The notes under the pieces are model-generated. The model was not told the DNA's origin. It ran no database searches and saw only the letters and a program-made list of their open reading frames with translations. Positions 7,295 to 17,174 of a stretch of 64,000 bases of DNA are shown here, in pieces (positions within the stretch are counted from its first letter, which is position 1; the number at the start of each line of letters is the position of its first letter). Source of the DNA: Pseudothioglobus sp905182815 (GTDB lineage Bacteria; Pseudomonadota; Gammaproteobacteria; PS1; Pseudothioglobaceae); NCBI RefSeq assembly GCF_048087625.1, contig NZ_CP159805.1, positions 124,001 to 188,000 of the forward strand. Reading direction: 5' to 3'. The translations under genes were made by a program, and so were the position numbers.

Positions 7295-10027
7295 ATGAAT
7301 CAGCAACTCATTTTAGTAGATGGCTCGGCGTTTTTATTTCGCTCCTATTTCTCAACGCTATCTCAAAACTTGACAAATGAAAGTGGCTTTCCTACTGGAG
7401 CTATGTTTGGTGTTGTAAATGCGATAAAACATCTACAAAGGAAGTATCAGGACGCAAAGATTATTATGATTTTTGATGCAAAAGGTTCAAATTTTCGTCA
7501 CGAAATGTTTCCTGACTACAAAGCCAATAGAAGCCCAGCAGAGGATGATTTAGTTGTTCAGATTGAACCCCTTTATAAAATAGTTAGGGCAATGGGCTTT
7601 CATTTTTTATGCGAGCCGAGTGTCGAAGCAGATGATGTCATTGCGACGTTATCTAAGCTTGCTCGTGAAGAGGGCATTGAAACAATTATTGCTAGTGGGG
7701 ACAAAGACCTTTTCCAATTAGTCGGAGGCAATATTAAGCAACTTGACATGAAAGGTAAGCTCTATGGTGAGGAAGAAATTAAAGAGAAAATGGGAGTTAA
7801 TCCAAACCAAATATTAGATTTACTGGCATTAACGGGGGATTCAGCTGACAACATACCTGGAGTGCCTAGTGTTGGACCAAAAACTGCGTCAAAGTGGCTT
7901 GAGCTTTATGAAAACATTGAAGGCGTTAAGGCTAATGCAGAAAAGATTGGCGGTAAGGTTGGTGAAAAACTAAGGGAATCTTTTGAGATATTGGATCTTT
8001 CTTATAAATTAGTTCAGCTAAAGTTTGATGTCAAGCTTCCTTTAAATATCTTATTAGATGAGCCCGGAGAAAACAAAGAGGAGTTACTAGATCTTTTTAG
8101 AGAGTATGGTTTTTCAATGTGGCTTAAGCAATTAGGTGAAAAGACTGTACCTAAAATTGCTCAAAATGATGAGCAGGTGACTGATGAAACTCCCAGCCCT
8201 GTTTCTAGTATTGCTCTTAAAGAATATTCTCAAAATCTAATACTTACAGATGAAGACTTTTCTGGATTGCTTACTAAGCTGACCAATAGTGAATCTTTTG
8301 TATTTGATTTAGAGACGAATAGTCTTAACTATATGGAGGCTGAGATTGTTGGCCTTGTTTTTCTTATTGAGAAAGATAGTTATTATTTACCAGTTGCACA
8401 TGACTACTTAGATGCGCCAGTTCAGTTGGCTAGACATAAGGTAATGGCATCTTTAAAGCCCTTGCTCGAGAATAAAGCTATTGGCAAAGTTGGTCAAAAC
8501 TTAAAATATGATGCCCATATTCTTGCTAATATTGATATTAGTCTAAATGGCATTATTGACGACACTATGTTGAAATCTTATTGTTTGAATTCAGTTGCAA
8601 GCCGCCATAATATGGATGATTTAGCCTTACATTATTTGGGGCACAAAACAATTCATTATGCAGATGTTGCTGGTAGCGGAAAAAAACAACTAACCTTTAA
8701 CCAGGTTGATATTAGTGAAGCAATGCCTTATGCGTGTGAAGATGTCATTGTAACAAATGAGCTAAATAATGTCTTGGAATCAAGGCTTCAAGATTATCCT
8801 AAAGTGATGCTGCTTTATAAAAGCATAGAGATTCCATTAATAAAAATTATGTTGAAATTAGAAAGAAATGGTGCGTTTGTTGATGAAACTTCACTCTTTA
8901 ACCAACAGATTGAGGTTAAAGCTGAAATGATGAAAATTCAGACTGAAGCATATGAGGTTGCTGGCGATGAATTTAATCTTGAGTCTCCAAAACAAATTCA
9001 GCAAATTTTATTTAGTGAAGAGGGTTTTGGCCTAGAGCCAAAAAAGAAAACAGCAAAGGGCCAGCCTTCAACAAATGAAGAAGCTCTAAAATTACTTGAT
9101 CACCCGTTAGTTGATTTAATAATGGCTTATCGTACTTTAACAAAACTAAATTCTACTTATTTAGAGGCCTTACCAAAACAAATTAACAGAAAGACTGGAA
9201 GGCTTCATACCTCATATCATCAAGCAGTAACTGCAACTGGTAGGCTTTCTTCTTCAAAACCTAATTTTCAAAATATTCCAATTAGAACAGAGAGGGGTGC
9301 TCAGATTAGATCAGCATTCATTGCAAATAAAGATAATGCAATCCTTGCTGCTGATTATTCTCAAATTGAGCTTAGAATAATGGCGCATATTTCACAGGAT
9401 AAGAGCTTAATTGAGGCTTTTAATAATAATGTTGATGTTCATAGTGCAACAGCCTCTCAAGTTTTTGATACTGAGCTTTCAAATGTTACTAAAGATCAGC
9501 GCCGAAAGGCTAAGGCGATAAACTTTGGCTTAATTTATGGTATGAGTGCGTTTGGTTTGGCTAAACAAATAGATGTCTCTAGAACTGAAGCTAAGCAATA
9601 TATTGATGGTTATTTTGAGAATTATCCTGGTGTCTTAAGGTTTATGGACGAAACTAAAGAAAGGGCTAAAGAGCAGGGATTTGTAGAAACAATTTTAGGT
9701 AGGAGGCTATATTTGCCTCAAATTAATTCGAAAAATAAAATGCTGCAGCAACACGCACTAAGAACTGCAATTAATGCTCCTATGCAAGGCTCCTCTGCAG
9801 ATATTATAAAAAAAGCTATGCTCGATATCCAGTCCTGGATTGATAGAGAAAATAATGGAGTAAAAATGATCATGCAAGTTCATGATGAGCTTGTATTTGA
9901 ACTTCGAGCTGATAAAGCTAAAGAGTATGGTGAAATTGTTAGGTCTATGATGTCAGATACTTTGAAGTTAAGTATTCCATTAGAGGTTGATGTGGGAATT
10001 GGAACAAACTGGCAAGAGGCTCACTAA
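7295..10027 (+). CDS. polA: DNA polymerase I
   Basis: Replication and repair polymerase with three domains. The N-terminal 5'-3' nuclease spans about residues 1-290 (ILVDGSAFLFRSYF, EADDVIATL, GDSADNIPGVPSVGPKTA). The 3'-5' proofreading domain retains its acidic residues (FDLETNSL, VGQNLKYDAHIL, YACEDV), so proofreading is probably active. The C-terminal polymerase domain has motif A DYSQIELR, motif B KAINFGLIYGMSA and motif C QVHDELVFE. I give the ATG at 7295. A TTG two codons earlier (7289) is an alternative, with better spacing (6 bases) from AGAGG at 7278. About 910 residues, near the usual size. Divergent from znuC. Confidence 0.97.
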   Translation: MNQQLILVDGSAFLFRSYFSTLSQNLTNESGFPTGAMFGVVNAIKHLQRKYQDAKIIMIFDAKGSNFRHEMFPDYKANRSPAEDDLVVQIEPLYKIVRAMGFHFLCEPSVEADDVIATLSKLAREEGIETIIASGDKDLFQLVGGNIKQLDMKGKLYGEEEIKEKMGVNPNQILDLLALTGDSADNIPGVPSVGPKTASKWLELYENIEGVKANAEKIGGKVGEKLRESFEILDLSYKLVQLKFDVKLPLNILLDEPGENKEELLDLFREYGFSMWLKQLGEKTVPKIAQNDEQVTDETPSPVSSIALKEYSQNLILTDEDFSGLLTKLTNSESFVFDLETNSLNYMEAEIVGLVFLIEKDSYYLPVAHDYLDAPVQLARHKVMASLKPLLENKAIGKVGQNLKYDAHILANIDISLNGIIDDTMLKSYCLNSVASRHNMDDLALHYLGHKTIHYADVAGSGKKQLTFNQVDISEAMPYACEDVIVTNELNNVLESRLQDYPKVMLLYKSIEIPLIKIMLKLERNGAFVDETSLFNQQIEVKAEMMKIQTEAYEVAGDEFNLESPKQIQQILFSEEGFGLEPKKKTAKGQPSTNEEALKLLDHPLVDLIMAYRTLTKLNSTYLEALPKQINRKTGRLHTSYHQAVTATGRLSSSKPNFQNIPIRTERGAQIRSAFIANKDNAILAADYSQIELRIMAHISQDKSLIEAFNNNVDVHSATASQVFDTELSNVTKDQRRKAKAINFGLIYGMSAFGLAKQIDVSRTEAKQYIDGYFENYPGVLRFMDETKERAKEQGFVETILGRRLYLPQINSKNKMLQQHALRTAINAPMQGSSADIIKKAMLDIQSWIDRENNGVKMIMQVHDELVFELRADKAKEYGEIVRSMMSDTLKLSIPLEVDVGIGTNWQEAH

Positions 10028-10117
10028 ACCTTAAGTATAGAATTTGAGTATCGACTTATTGATGTGTTAAATTAAAATAGGCTCTAATAACCAAAAAAGT
10101 AATAATGAGTTAATTAT

Positions 10118-11866
10118 ATGAAAGAGCAACTGCAAAACCTACTTACTAAATGCATCCATGATTTAATTGATCAAGGATTACTTAGTGAGATGCCATCAAA
10201 AGTTCGGCTAGATCACACCAAAGATAAAAGTCATGGTGATTATGCAACAAATATAGCCTTAATGCTGGCAAAGCAGGCTAAAACCAGCCCACTGAATCTG
10301 GCGCAAGCTATTATCGACCAATTAGATGGCGCTGATTTTATTGAAAAAACAGAAATAGCCGGCCCAGGGTTCATTAACTTCTTTCTGTCAGACAAGTCGA
10401 GTACTGCCGTGATAAATGAAATTATTGAAAGTGGTGATGGGTATGGAACATCTAATATAGGAGCAGGCCAAAGTATTCTTTTGGAGTACGTTTCAGCGAA
10501 TCCAACAGGACCTCTTCATGTTGGACATGGAAGAGGGGCCGCTTATGGGGCAACTGTTTCTAACCTACTAAGATCTGTTGGTTATAAAGTTGATAATGAG
10601 TACTATGTAAATGATGCGGGTAGGCAGATGGACATCTTATCTGTAAGCATTTTCTTGCGATATTTAGCGCTCTGCGGAGAAACAATAAGGTTTCCTGATA
10701 ATGGCTATCAAGGAAAGTATATTAATGATATCGCCAGTAATATTATGCAGACTTATAGTGACGCTTTTCACAAAGAATCCGCATTAGTTTTTGAAGGTAT
10801 CTGCAAAGATGAGCTTGAAGGAGGAAACAAAGAGTCTCATATTGATGAGTTAATTTCAAGGTCAAAAGAGTTATTGGGTGAAGGCTTTAAATCTATTTTT
10901 AAAGTAGGTATTGAAAGTATTCTAAGTGGCATCAAAAAAGATCTAGCTGATTTTGGAGTGGTCTTTGAAAAGTGGTTTTCAGAGCAATCTTTGATTGATA
11001 ACGGCCTTTCTGAGGCTAGCATTAAAAGACTTCAAGACAGTAAGCACGTTTATAAAAAGGACGGCGCCCTATGGTTTAAAACAACGGATTATGGAGATGA
11101 AAAAGATCGTGTAGTAGTCCGTGATAATGGAAATCATACTTATTTTGCTTCAGATATTGCCTACCACCTTGAAAAATTTGAGCGAGGCTATGATAAAGTA
11201 ATTAATGTTTGGGGAGCTGACCATCATGGTTATATTGCTAGAGTTAAGGCTTCTGTAGCTGCATTTAATCATAACCCTAAAAAATTAGAAATCCTTTTGG
11301 TTCAATTTGCAAACCTTTATAGAGGTGGAAAAAAAGTACAAATGTCAACTAGAAGCGGGTCTTTTGTGACCCTAGAGGATTTAAGAAGTGAGGTAGGAAA
11401 TGATGCCGCACGTTTCTTTTATATCCTTAGAAAGTCAGAGCAGCATATGGATTTTGATCTAGACCTTGCCAAATCAAAGACAAACGAGAACCCAGTTTTC
11501 TATATTCAATATGCCTATGCTCGAATTAACTCTGTTTTTAAGCAAGCGCAAGAAAAGGGCATAGTGTTTAATTATCAAGATGCTGATTTAGGATTATTAT
11601 CAGAAGAAAGTGAAAAATCAATTTTAAGAGAGCTAAGTCGTTATAAAGGTGTCATAGAGTCTGCTGCCATGCAGTATGAACCTCACCAACTTGCTTACTA
11701 TTTACGTGAATTGGCTTCTCAATTTCATAGTTACTACAATGCCTGTCCTTTTATACTGGATGATCAAGATCTTACCCAAGCTAGGTTGACAGTGATCCAC
11801 GCAACGAAACAAGTTCTCTTTAATGGGCTAACTATTCTAGGGGTTAGTTCGCCAGAGTCAATGTGA
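10118..11866 (+). CDS. argS: Arginyl-tRNA synthetase
   Basis: Class I aminoacyl-tRNA synthetase charging tRNA-Arg in the cytosol. The 582-residue protein shows the N-terminal Add1 domain, the HIGH-type signature ANPTGPLHVGHGRGA near residue 130, the conserved VWGADHHGYI, the modified KMSK-type loop VQMSTRSGSFV near residue 412, and the anticodon-binding DALR-type C-terminal domain ending ILGVSSPESM (the usual family ending is similar). Its stop overlaps the GTG start of the following helicase gene by 4 bases, so the two are likely co-translated. Confidence 0.97.
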   Translation: MKEQLQNLLTKCIHDLIDQGLLSEMPSKVRLDHTKDKSHGDYATNIALMLAKQAKTSPLNLAQAIIDQLDGADFIEKTEIAGPGFINFFLSDKSSTAVINEIIESGDGYGTSNIGAGQSILLEYVSANPTGPLHVGHGRGAAYGATVSNLLRSVGYKVDNEYYVNDAGRQMDILSVSIFLRYLALCGETIRFPDNGYQGKYINDIASNIMQTYSDAFHKESALVFEGICKDELEGGNKESHIDELISRSKELLGEGFKSIFKVGIESILSGIKKDLADFGVVFEKWFSEQSLIDNGLSEASIKRLQDSKHVYKKDGALWFKTTDYGDEKDRVVVRDNGNHTYFASDIAYHLEKFERGYDKVINVWGADHHGYIARVKASVAAFNHNPKKLEILLVQFANLYRGGKKVQMSTRSGSFVTLEDLRSEVGNDAARFFYILRKSEQHMDFDLDLAKSKTNENPVFYIQYAYARINSVFKQAQEKGIVFNYQDADLGLLSEESEKSILRELSRYKGVIESAAMQYEPHQLAYYLRELASQFHSYYNACPFILDDQDLTQARLTVIHATKQVLFNGLTILGVSSPESM

Positions 11867-14800
11867 ATGATCAGAGGCAAAGAGATCAAGCACTAAATAT
11901 AGGTGATTCTTTCATTGTTCAAGCTCCTGCTGGCTCAGGAAAAACTGAACTTATAACTCAACGTTATTTAAAATTACTTAGCTCTGCAGATGTGCCAGAA
12001 AATATTTTAGTTATGACATTTACCAACAGAGCGGTGGATGAGTTAAAGCATAGAATAATTAGCTCGCTTAATCGAGCAAGATTGCACCCACCTGAAGAGC
12101 CACACAAGCTCAAAACCTTTGATCTTGCCAATAAAGTGTTAGAGCAATCAAGTCTGAAAGATTGGAATTTACTGAATCACCCCTCTCGAATAAAAATAAT
12201 TACTATTGATTCGCTGTCAAGTTTAATTGTCTCAAGGTACCCATCTATTGATCAATTAATCCCACCTCAAACAATGATTAATACTTATGAGTATGAGCAA
12301 ATTTATCAAGAGGCAGCAGAAAATACCCTTCTACTAATTGAGGAGAGTGAGTATCAAGCTAGCATCTCATCTGTTTTGTTGTACCTTGATAACCATGTTG
12401 ATAGGTTCTATCGGCTCATAGTTCAGATGCTCTCAAAGCGAGAGCAGTGGCTACCAAAACTATATATTGAGGGTGCTCTTGATATTAATTTATTAGAAAT
12501 TCTAGCGCAAGAATTAATTGTTGAATATCTTGGAACCTTGAGAGGTGCAGCATCTGGTTTGCTTGATAAATCTTTTTTTAATTTATTAGAAGTTAGTACC
12601 AGGCATGATGTTTCTAAGATTAAAAAGTTACCAGGCTCAACTATCGAAGATTTGAGTGATTGGCAAACTATTTCTGAGTTACTTTTAACGAAAAGTACTG
12701 GGAACTGGAGAAAGAAAATTGATGCTAATATTGGATTTCCAGCTGAACTTAAGGAAGAAAAACTGATATTTAAAGAAATATTAGAGAGTTTTGATTCTGA
12801 AGTTGAATTCAAAAAAATACTTAATAATTTATCTAACTTACCAAGTGCGTATTTTCCAGAATCAACGAGTAAAAGTATCAATGATATTGCACAAGTCTTA
12901 AAGTTAAGTGTTGCAGAGTTGAAGGTAATTTTTAAAGAAAAAGGTTTGCAAGATTTTTCAGAAGTTGGTATGCAAGCTATTAATGTGCTTGATAGTCGTG
13001 AAGAGGTAAGTGATATTGCGCTATTGTTAGACTATCAAATTAAGCATCTACTAGTTGATGAGTTTCAAGACACTTCATATTCACAATTAAGCTTAATTGA
13101 AAAGCTTGTTGATAGCTGGCAAGAGGGAGATGAAAAGTCAATCTTTTTTGTGGGTGATCCAATGCAATCAATTTATAAATTTCGTGAATCTCAAGTTGGA
13201 ATTTTCCTTGAAGTCATGAAAGGTGGTATAGGTAGTCTTAAAATTAAGCCTCTAGTATTAAGGGCTAACTTTAGGTCAAATAAAAGTATTGTTGAGCAAA
13301 ATAATAAGATTTTTTCTCAAATATTTCCAAACCAAGATAATTTATTGTTGGGCGCTATTCATTATTCTGAATCAAGCTCTGCTTCAAATATTGAGCAAAA
13401 TGATGCGCTCACTTTTTACCCGTTTAGTGTAGATCAAGATTCTGAAGAAGCGGAGATGGTGGTTAGTATTATTAAAAAATCTATTTTAAATAATCCACAT
13501 CAAGAGATTGCAGTCCTTGTAAGATCTAGATCTCATTTAAATGCCATTACATTATTGCTTCAGGAAAGCAGGGTTAATTTTGAAGCCTTAAAAACTGAGC
13601 CATTAAGGTCTAATCTTTTTACCAGAGACTTGCTAAGTTTAGCTAGAGCATTGCTTAGTTTGGCGGATCGTTTAGCTTGGCTTTCTATTCTCAGAGCTCC
13701 ATGGTGTGGCTTAAAGTTAGAAGATTTATTAGTTTTTAGTGATTCAATAGATAAGACAATTTTTAGTCAGTTAATAGATGATGATATCGTTAAAGATTTG
13801 AGTGATGATGGTATTTTACGTTCTAGGCATTTATTCCTAGCAACTGAAGAGGCTATTTATAGTGAAGGTAAGTTTTCTTTTGTAGAGCGTTTTTCTTATG
13901 CCTTAAGTCAGCTATGTAATGAGATTGAACTTAATGAGCAAGAAAAAAGTATTAGATCTCAATTTCTTTCATTACTGAATCATTGCGAACTAAGTCAAAG
14001 TTTAGATATCAAGACAATTGAATTGATGGTTAAAGATTTATATGCACCCTCCCAGTCTGCCTCTGTTAAGTTAATGACAATTCATCAGGCTAAAGGCTTA
14101 GAGTTCGATACTGTAATTATTCCTGGCCTTGGTAAAAAAGGAAAAAATGACTCACTATCCTTAATACAAATTCAAGAGTTTTCAAATAATAATATTTTGC
14201 TGGCACCTTTAAAATCTTCTTATGAAGACTCTGAGAGTAAAACTTACCTTTATTTGCAGTACTTACAAAAACAACAGGCACACTTTGAATTAATGAGAGT
14301 TCTGTATGTTGGGATGAGCCGAGCAAAAGATAAGATTCATTTGTTAGGTAGCGTTTCAAAAACTGGAAGAGCTGTCAGTGGCTCATTGCTGTCATTTTTA
14401 AGTAATTATTTTCAACAATCTATCGATGACATTCCAATTCAAGATGCAATAATTCCAGTAGAGACTTCTTTGCCCAAACTTCAGCGTAATAAGATGCTTT
14501 CAACTCTTTCTAGTCGAGTCATTAATGACATTAAGCAATCTAAAAATATGCCCAGTAATATTGATCTAATTTATCAAAGTGCATTGGGCTCAATAGTGCA
14601 TTACTTTCTAGAGCATTATTTATTTGAGCCATCATTTGAAAGTATTGACGCAAGATTTAAGGAGTTTGGATTGCCGACAAAACTAATTCAGTCATATACT
14701 AAAGCTGCCTCTCTTTTACTTCTCAATACAAAGCGTGATAAAGATTTTGAATGGCTATTTAAATATCGAGACTCTACTGAAGTAGAAGCCGAATATAGTA

Positions 14801-15039
14801 ATTCAAGTAAAACAGTAATAATTGATCGATTGTTTATTGAAGATGGCACTTTATGGATTATAGATTTCAAGACGGCATCGCTTAACGATGGTGAATCTAT
14901 GAGCTCATTTATTGGGCGGCAAAAACAGTCACACCAAAAACAAATCAAAATATATCAAGAGGTTCTTGATGATTTTTTTAAACTCCCTTCAAAGGTTGCT
15001 CTTTACTGCCCAGCTGCAAGTCAGTTAATAATAATTTAA
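11863..15039 (+). CDS. AddA/RecB-like UvrD-family helicase with C-terminal nuclease domain
   Basis: A 1058-residue SF1A helicase likely to process double-strand breaks for recombination. Helicase motifs in order: Walker A APAGSGKTELI near residue 20, Ia MTFTNRAVDEL, II LLVDEFQDT near 397, III FVGDPMQSIYKF, IV LRANFRSN, V TIHQAKGLEFDTVI near 740, VI VLYVGMSRAKDKI. The last 180 residues carry a PD-(D/E)XK RecB-type nuclease signature: GSIVHYFLEHYL, VIIDRLF and WIIDFKT near 999. It starts with GTG overlapping argS. AddA fits better than RecB by size and nuclease position, but no AddB/RecC/RecD partner lies beside it, so I leave the symbol empty. A stand-alone UvrD-nuclease protein is the alternative. 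Confidence 0.85.
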   Translation: MNDQRQRDQALNIGDSFIVQAPAGSGKTELITQRYLKLLSSADVPENILVMTFTNRAVDELKHRIISSLNRARLHPPEEPHKLKTFDLANKVLEQSSLKDWNLLNHPSRIKIITIDSLSSLIVSRYPSIDQLIPPQTMINTYEYEQIYQEAAENTLLLIEESEYQASISSVLLYLDNHVDRFYRLIVQMLSKREQWLPKLYIEGALDINLLEILAQELIVEYLGTLRGAASGLLDKSFFNLLEVSTRHDVSKIKKLPGSTIEDLSDWQTISELLLTKSTGNWRKKIDANIGFPAELKEEKLIFKEILESFDSEVEFKKILNNLSNLPSAYFPESTSKSINDIAQVLKLSVAELKVIFKEKGLQDFSEVGMQAINVLDSREEVSDIALLLDYQIKHLLVDEFQDTSYSQLSLIEKLVDSWQEGDEKSIFFVGDPMQSIYKFRESQVGIFLEVMKGGIGSLKIKPLVLRANFRSNKSIVEQNNKIFSQIFPNQDNLLLGAIHYSESSSASNIEQNDALTFYPFSVDQDSEEAEMVVSIIKKSILNNPHQEIAVLVRSRSHLNAITLLLQESRVNFEALKTEPLRSNLFTRDLLSLARALLSLADRLAWLSILRAPWCGLKLEDLLVFSDSIDKTIFSQLIDDDIVKDLSDDGILRSRHLFLATEEAIYSEGKFSFVERFSYALSQLCNEIELNEQEKSIRSQFLSLLNHCELSQSLDIKTIELMVKDLYAPSQSASVKLMTIHQAKGLEFDTVIIPGLGKKGKNDSLSLIQIQEFSNNNILLAPLKSSYEDSESKTYLYLQYLQKQQAHFELMRVLYVGMSRAKDKIHLLGSVSKTGRAVSGSLLSFLSNYFQQSIDDIPIQDAIIPVETSLPKLQRNKMLSTLSSRVINDIKQSKNMPSNIDLIYQSALGSIVHYFLEHYLFEPSFESIDARFKEFGLPTKLIQSYTKAASLLLLNTKRDKDFEWLFKYRDSTEVEAEYSNSSKTVIIDRLFIEDGTLWIIDFKTASLNDGESMSSFIGRQKQSHQKQIKIYQEVLDDFFKLPSKVALYCPAASQLIII

Positions 15040-15120
15040 TTGTTTTTGTATTGAAAAATTGCTGGACAAATTCCTTAATTGTACTTATGATGATTTCCAA
15101 TTTATTAAACCTATAAATAT

Positions 15121-16287
15121 ATGACTAAGAAAAATGATATCGTTGGATGGATTGATTACACTCAGAAATATGGTGATAGAAAAATAAGAACCATTAATCC
15201 TGATGTGCAGAGTGGCTCAACAGTTCTGTTTAATCATTTTGAAGATATGCAGTTAGCAATGGATCACAATTATCCTGGTGTTGACTATGGAACTCATGGG
15301 CTATCTACTCAAAAAGCCTTTGAAGAAGCGATGTGTAAGCTTGAAAATGGTCATATTTCTTATGCATTTCCCTCTGGTATCAGTGCTATTACAAATACAC
15401 TAATGGCCTTTACTAAAAGTGGGGATGAGGTTTTATTGTGTGACAATGTTTATAGTCCTACTGCAAGCTTTTGCCATAATATTCTTGAAAAATATAATGT
15501 AAAGATAACGCATATAGAGTCCAATATAGGTGCTGAAATCAGGCACTATATTAATGATAAAACTAAATTAATTTTTTTAGAGTCTCCTGGCTCTAATACA
15601 TTTGAAATACAAGATATTTCTGCAATTGTTAAAGAGGCAAAAAAAGCTAACGTACTATCAATTTTAGATAATTCATGGGCTACACCTCTTTTCTTAAAGC
15701 CTTTGGATCTTGGTATCGACATTACCATTCAATCTGTAACTAAGTATATTTGTGGCCATTCTGATATCTTGTTGGGCTGCGCAACGGTAAACCAAAAATA
15801 TGCGGATGAGTTTTCTAAATATTTTGAAACTGTTGAAAATTACGCCAATCCACAGGATTGCTATCAGGCTTTGAGGGGACTGAGATCACTAAAGGTTCGT
15901 CTAGAGGCGCACCAAAAATCAGCCTTTGAAGTTGCGAGATGGCTTGATAAGAATGATATTATTGAGACTGTAATTCATCCTGGTCTTGAGTCACACCCTC
16001 AGCATGACTTATGGAAGAGAGATTTTAGTGGCGCGTCAGGGCTATTTGCTTTCACATTCAAAAAGTCATATTCAGATGAAAAAATTGCATTATTTGCAAA
16101 TTCACTTGAAATATTTGCCCTTGGCTTTAGTTGGGGAGGTTATAAAAGCCTCTTAACTGCAAGGCCATACAAGCGAGATGGAGAATGGGTTCATGATGGA
16201 AAACATCTAGTTCGACTTAGCATAGGGCTTGAAGACTCAAGTGAGTTAATTGAAGACCTAAAACAAGGCTTCAGGGTTCTTGGGTAG
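15121..16287 (+). CDS. metC: Cystathionine beta-lyase (MetC-type PLP enzyme)
   Basis: Cys/Met-metabolism PLP enzyme of 388 residues; likely cleaves cystathionine to homocysteine, pyruvate and ammonia. The PLP lysine is in IQSVTKYICGHSD near residue 205, with the cofactor aspartate segment ILDNSWATPLF near 180 and FPSGISAITNT near 85. The C-terminal SWGGYKSL and RLSIGLED are typical of MetC (the SWGGYESL element). It stands alone after an 80-base gap. A related family member, MetZ, is encoded at 62202, so the genome may keep both trans-sulfuration and direct sulfhydrylation enzymes. Substrate within the family cannot be fixed by motif alone. Confidence 0.87.
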   Translation: MTKKNDIVGWIDYTQKYGDRKIRTINPDVQSGSTVLFNHFEDMQLAMDHNYPGVDYGTHGLSTQKAFEEAMCKLENGHISYAFPSGISAITNTLMAFTKSGDEVLLCDNVYSPTASFCHNILEKYNVKITHIESNIGAEIRHYINDKTKLIFLESPGSNTFEIQDISAIVKEAKKANVLSILDNSWATPLFLKPLDLGIDITIQSVTKYICGHSDILLGCATVNQKYADEFSKYFETVENYANPQDCYQALRGLRSLKVRLEAHQKSAFEVARWLDKNDIIETVIHPGLESHPQHDLWKRDFSGASGLFAFTFKKSYSDEKIALFANSLEIFALGFSWGGYKSLLTARPYKRDGEWVHDGKHLVRLSIGLEDSSELIEDLKQGFRVLG

Positions 16288-16290
16288 TAT

Positions 16291-17133
16291 TTAAGACTTA
16301 TCCCTTTTATCGTTTACAACTGTAACTCGCTGCATGTGCCTGAATTCTGGCAAGTAGTCAAAAACTGCATAATGTTGAGTAATGCGATTATCCCAAATAG
16401 CAACTGAATTATCTTCCCAGTGAAATCTAACTTGGAATTCAGGTTTTGAAATATGCTGAAATAAAAATTGCAGTATATGATCACTTGGACCTTGACTTTC
16501 ATTGACAATATTACGAGTAAAGGATTGGTTTATATTTAAATATTTGAGACCTGAAATGGGGTGAGTTCCAATAACTTTATGAACTGCTGAGCCAACGTTC
16601 TTTAGAGCATTATTAACCGAATCGATACCACCTTCTTTGTAAAAGTCATTTCTAAATGTACCCATATCATGAATCGCTTCAAGTTCTTCTAGGTGGTCTT
16701 TCCATCCATTTGGAAGCTGATCATATGCAGCACTCATACTAGCCCAAAGCGTGTCACCACCAACTTTAGGAACCTTTACGCCATGTAATATGCTTGCAAA
16801 GGGAGGACTTTCTTTAAAAGTAAGGTCTTTATGCCAATCATTTGTATCTGGCCTATTATTTGCATCATTTTTAAGTAAAACAATGCTTTGATATCCTTCA
16901 ACATGTGGGTAGACAGGGTGACCTGGATCAATTTCGCCAAGACTCTCTGCTAATTTTAGGTGAGTTTCTGGGGAAATATTCTGGTCCCTAAAAAAAACAA
17001 CTTGATGCTTTATGAGTGCGCTGTATATTTGCTCAATGGTCCCACTATTTAAATCCTTATTTAGTGAAACTTTTGAGATTATTGCTCCAATTGAAGGAGT
17101 TAGCGGAGTGACTTTCAACATCATAAGGTCCAA
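16291..17133 (-). CDS. TauD/TfdA family Fe(II)/2-oxoglutarate dioxygenase
   Basis: Non-haem iron dioxygenase of 280 residues. The facial triad is visible: H101 and D103 in NDWHKDLTF and H254 in ITQHYAVFDYLP. The 2-oxoglutarate-binding arginine is probably R269, fifteen residues after that histidine as in E. coli TauD. The similarity around the distal His is close to TauD, so taurine (releasing sulfite) is a reasonable substrate guess, but the family also oxidises 2,4-D, alkyl sulfates and others. It follows an MFS carrier by 41 bases on the same strand, so carrier and enzyme may serve one substrate. It converges with metC, leaving only 3 bases between stops. Confidence 0.85.
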   Translation of the reverse strand: MDLMMLKVTPLTPSIGAIISKVSLNKDLNSGTIEQIYSALIKHQVVFFRDQNISPETHLKLAESLGEIDPGHPVYPHVEGYQSIVLLKNDANNRPDTNDWHKDLTFKESPPFASILHGVKVPKVGGDTLWASMSAAYDQLPNGWKDHLEELEAIHDMGTFRNDFYKEGGIDSVNNALKNVGSAVHKVIGTHPISGLKYLNINQSFTRNIVNESQGPSDHILQFLFQHISKPEFQVRFHWEDNSVAIWDNRITQHYAVFDYLPEFRHMQRVTVVNDKRDKS

Positions 17134-17174
17134 TAGAGTTTTAAAGAATTTTATTACAAAACAATCACCAATTA

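Noticed and set aside
12423..12881. 152-codon frame antisense to the AddA-like gene
   Set aside because: Low-complexity, Ser/Leu-rich translation typical of an antisense shadow.
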